A stretch of 64,000 bases of DNA, taken from the NCBI RefSeq assembly GCF_030053595.1, contig NZ_JASGBQ010000006.1, forward strand, positions 39,473 through 103,472, given 5' to 3'. The notes under the pieces were generated by a model, which saw nothing but the letters and a program-made list of their open reading frames with translations, did no database searches and was not told where the DNA came from. Position 1 is the stretch's first letter. Each line of letters opens with the position of its first letter. Below, in pieces: positions 62,701 through 64,000 of this stretch. Origin of the DNA: Fusibacillus kribbianus. Its GTDB lineage: Bacteria > Bacillota > Clostridia > Lachnospirales > Lachnospiraceae. Made by a program: the position numbers and the translations under genes.

Positions 62701-63670
62701 ATTCATTGAAGTCGGAAGCTATATGACTGTAGTTGAAGGAAAAGGGAATTATACCGGGACCGTAGAGGTGCCTTATAAGATTGATGACAGAACTGCTCCG
62801 TCCGGAAAAATAAAAGCAGGAACAAATGAATGGACGGATATTCAGAATAATATCAATTTTGATGAGATCTTCTATCGGCAAAAGCAGACCGTGACCATTA
62901 CAGGGGAGGATGGTGAAAGTGGAGTAGATAAAATATACTATTTCCTCAGTTCCAGTGAAACAGTTATGGGGGAGGATGAACTGGCAGAGCTTTCCGACGA
63001 TCAATGGACAGAACTGAAGGAAGGCAGTTTTGATCTGTATCCCGATAATAAGTATGTGGTCTATGCAAAAATTATGGATAAGTCCGGTAACATAACCTTT
63101 GTTTCTTCGAATGGTATCGTTTTGGACAGCACTGCTCCTGTAATTGCAGGAATCGAAAATGAAAAGACCTATTGCGGTGGAGTTACATTTACTGTTTCTG
63201 ACAATGGGAAGCTTAAAATTGTGAAGATTGATGGCAGGATTGCGGAAGTGGCAGATAATGGAAATTATATGATTTTTGCAGGTGATCAGAAAGAAACTCA
63301 TGCCATCGAGGCTGAAGATAAAGCCGGAAATATAAGCTTATGCACGATTACGCTAAATGCAAAAGGAACACATATTTTTTCGGATTGGGAGGAAATAAAG
63401 CCGGCCGCTTATGGAGAAGATGGCGTCAGGAGTCGTTTCTGTCTGGCCTGCGGGTTGGAAGAAACAGAAAAAATTAAGGCATTAGGAGCGGAGGATCCGC
63501 CTGCTGAGGATAATAACGGAAAGGGTTCCGAAACGAGTACCGGAACAAATACCTTAGGCACGGCGGATACATCAGATCCGACAAGTATGGTATTTATTAT
63601 GTTTTTGATGTTGTTTTTCCTTTCATCAGGAACAATGGCAGTAATGACTTTACGCAGAAAACGCGGATAA
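59717..63670 (+). CDS. Large secreted surface protein with DUF6273, MBG and YDG-like repeats
   Basis: 1,317 residues. The signal peptide covers ~1-33 (ends VHAGSGE). Residues ~50-255 resemble DUF6273 (SYVYFGTYNGSPMKYRVLDN and SWWLRSPLTNSG). Ig-like modules follow, with repeated APVNAGKYKAKV-type and VPVNAGEYTI segments at ~495-620. A YDG-like repeat (AKNKTYDGNDTATLDYSG) begins near 620, an MBG-type repeat (IIYGDEPADNGVEYSGF) near 795, and further Ig-like domains and a CxxCG module (FCLACGLEE) run to ~1255. The end has a hydrophobic segment and RRKRG, but where LPXTG should stand the text is TLGTADTSDP, so the sorting motif is degenerate. GGTGGGGG is 6 nt upstream of the ATG. Confidence 0.82.
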   Translation: MKNHSFKKRGLGIALSFVLFIGFAFGTISVVHAGSGEKTIAGFGTSIISNPEAPKDQDSNWVGSYVYFGTYNGSPMKYRVLDNNTGVFGGTTMLLDCDSILYAVGFDKYDGGSNVWSTCQLRSELNSTFLANSFSGIEQGAIAASVKANPDTQDKSIPYATFAPLTGEKIFVLDAAEVTNTTYGYGDSNKLQSRTKTGIRPSWWLRSPLTNSGGTSSAATVGQYTAGVIVANLVYEKTPGVSPALNIDLSKILFLSVVDGTAGQTGASYKMTLLDSSKKIQLTGGKSVTYTPEGVITVPYTYTDGATADAEKVNRISYMITDKTYTSNNAQVLAYGALQNIKNANGESSSAADAATGTGTFVLSSDLINKELGKDYHLYIFAEHVNDTSATDYACSPVEITVFRPAHNHTWTYSASGNEVKAYCVNTVNTEECSYQRDHALAVSVTAVDALYSGKPYQKATKTDEISSVTGANVSGIKYYSISEQGAESALAGAPVNAGKYKAKVTVTSDNGIFTAEQAFRIDKASITPTVSITGWTYGTEKHEPSVTGNTGNGTVTFTYKVKGASDSTYTENVPVNAGEYTIRASVAETDNYKAGSAAADFTINPAAVTVSGITAKNKTYDGNDTATLDYSGVTFAGKLEGDTLTVTAEGNFDDAKAGVKKNVVLKNFILAGADKDNYVLAAEGNQASAMADIEKKEVGAVLTVSEKAYDGKTNAQVEALVNQENLIPGDSITISGLKGYFVTADAGDNKIVNIDSSGKTITGTGVDNYNVKLPDHAAGAINKAPLTVTARANTIIYGDEPADNGVEYSGFVNDETANVLGGTLKYSFDYNQFDNVGNRYKITPTGLTSVNYDIHFVDGILTVEQKEISIQWDSSGLTYNGNPQIPKTTVLGTVGDDAISLTLSGEQTNANAGTETSYTAAVEAITGAKAGNYKLPADVTKNFTIDPKEITASMVEAQKEFLHTGEIITPSIRVKDGENELSKDEDYVLSGDLSFIEVGSYMTVVEGKGNYTGTVEVPYKIDDRTAPSGKIKAGTNEWTDIQNNINFDEIFYRQKQTVTITGEDGESGVDKIYYFLSSSETVMGEDELAELSDDQWTELKEGSFDLYPDNKYVVYAKIMDKSGNITFVSSNGIVLDSTAPVIAGIENEKTYCGGVTFTVSDNGKLKIVKIDGRIAEVADNGNYMIFAGDQKETHAIEAEDKAGNISLCTITLNAKGTHIFSDWEEIKPAAYGEDGVRSRFCLACGLEETEKIKALGAEDPPAEDNNGKGSETSTGTNTLGTADTSDPTSMVFIMFLMLFFLSSGTMAVMTLRRKRG

Positions 63671-63762
63671 AATAATTATAACGAGCCGCAGGATGATGGA
63701 AATAACTTGAGAAAATCGGGATTGGTGTAGTTTGCAATGCAGTCCGAAAACTATGAGAAATG

Positions 63763-63816
63763 AAAGAAGGGGATGTTGCACAACTAACAAAAATTAGTTG
63801 TGTAGCATCCCTCTTT
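63763..63816 (+). terminator. Terminator-like hairpin, second copy of the GGGATG type
   Basis: Long imperfect stem (63763-63786 with 63793-63816) with a CTCTTTT end. Its GGGATGTTGCA/GTAGCATCCC arms match the hairpin at 5763-5821 closely. It ends the surface-protein gene and directly adjoins a transposase fragment. Confidence 0.65.
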
Positions 63817-63841
63817 TCATACCCCAAAATCAGTAAAAAAC

Positions 63842-64000
63842 AGAAAAGCAGGTTCCGAAGAACCTGCCCTCTGTGGTATTGAAGAAGCAGACTGCTACGT
63901 CTGTACCCAGGGCCGGATCCTGTGGAATGTAGGAAAGAGGAAAAAGACCAGTGTTACCGGGTATGAATCCAGACAGGATATATACCGGTGTGAGGATTGC
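63842..64000 (+). pseudogene. IS1182-type transposase fragment, cut by window end
   Basis: An open frame without a start codon begins after the stop at 63803-63805. From about 63842 it encodes a segment with paired cysteines (ADCYVCTQGRILW, then TGYESRQDIYRCEDC) like the C-terminal zinc-ribbon part of IS1182-family transposases, which continues ECEDCSGCP in that family. The N-terminal half is missing, so this is a remnant at least on its left side. The right side is beyond the window. Confidence 0.6.

Overview
The window comes from a spore-forming Clostridia chromosome, most likely a gut Lachnospiraceae. The evidence is the block spoVT-mazG-hup-rqcP-yabP-yabQ-divIC-spoIIE-tilS-hpt-ftsH, the gene order around birA-dusB-greA-lysS, the Firmicutes-type promoters and Shine-Dalgarno sites, roughly half GC by eye, and LPXTG-type surface proteins. 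No rRNA, tRNA, CRISPR array or intact mobile element was seen. The species cannot be named from this evidence.

Layout. (1) 1-5.8 kb: an SDR oxidoreductase behind LacI-type operators and a leader that ends in a terminator, a P-loop kinase, a YitT membrane protein, and a LysR regulator divergent from a Gate-domain membrane protein. (2) 5.8-18.6 kb is accessory: decayed and repeated DNA, a small membrane protein, a Nudix hydrolase, an isochorismatase-like hydrolase, a 1,791-residue wall-anchored beta-helix protein, a GNAT gene with an internal deletion, an autoregulated MerR/TipAS regulator, a TetR-MFS efflux pair sharing one operator sequence, and an HTH-P-loop NTPase-CYTH fusion followed by an unknown gene. 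(3) 18.6-27.4 kb is the sporulation and division block, with a sigma-G-like promoter before spoVT and Spo0A-type boxes before spoIIE. The yabQ frame overruns divIC by 191 nt, which one extra base in an A8 run would correct. (4) 27.6-35.6 kb: an M24 peptidase, a GH13 amylase, an FAD/Rieske oxidoreductase, and a niacin pair (niaR, pncB) flanking an acyltransferase.

(5) 35.7-44.1 kb is amino acid synthesis: leuB-ilvD-ilvB (branched chain), then serC-serA-DUF1015 (serine). The DUF1015 gene sits where a phosphoserine-handling enzyme would be expected. (6) 44.1-49.4 kb: recJ, apt, a KtrB/KtrA potassium system and a SpoU-type RNA methylase. (7) 49.5-53.9 kb: a 3D-domain cell-wall protein with a perfect WalR direct repeat at its promoter, an NfeD/SPFH membrane pair, and argF. 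(8) 54-59.3 kb: birA, a small conserved protein, dusB, greA, and lysS with a fused C-terminal tRNA-binding domain. (9) 59.7-64 kb: a second large surface protein and, at the right edge, a piece of an IS1182-type transposase.

The most interesting points are the A8 slippage or indel site in yabQ, the HTH-NTPase-CYTH gene pair, the WalR-type control of the 3D protein, and DUF1015 in the serine operon. I did not see a whole new system that can be asserted from sequence alone.
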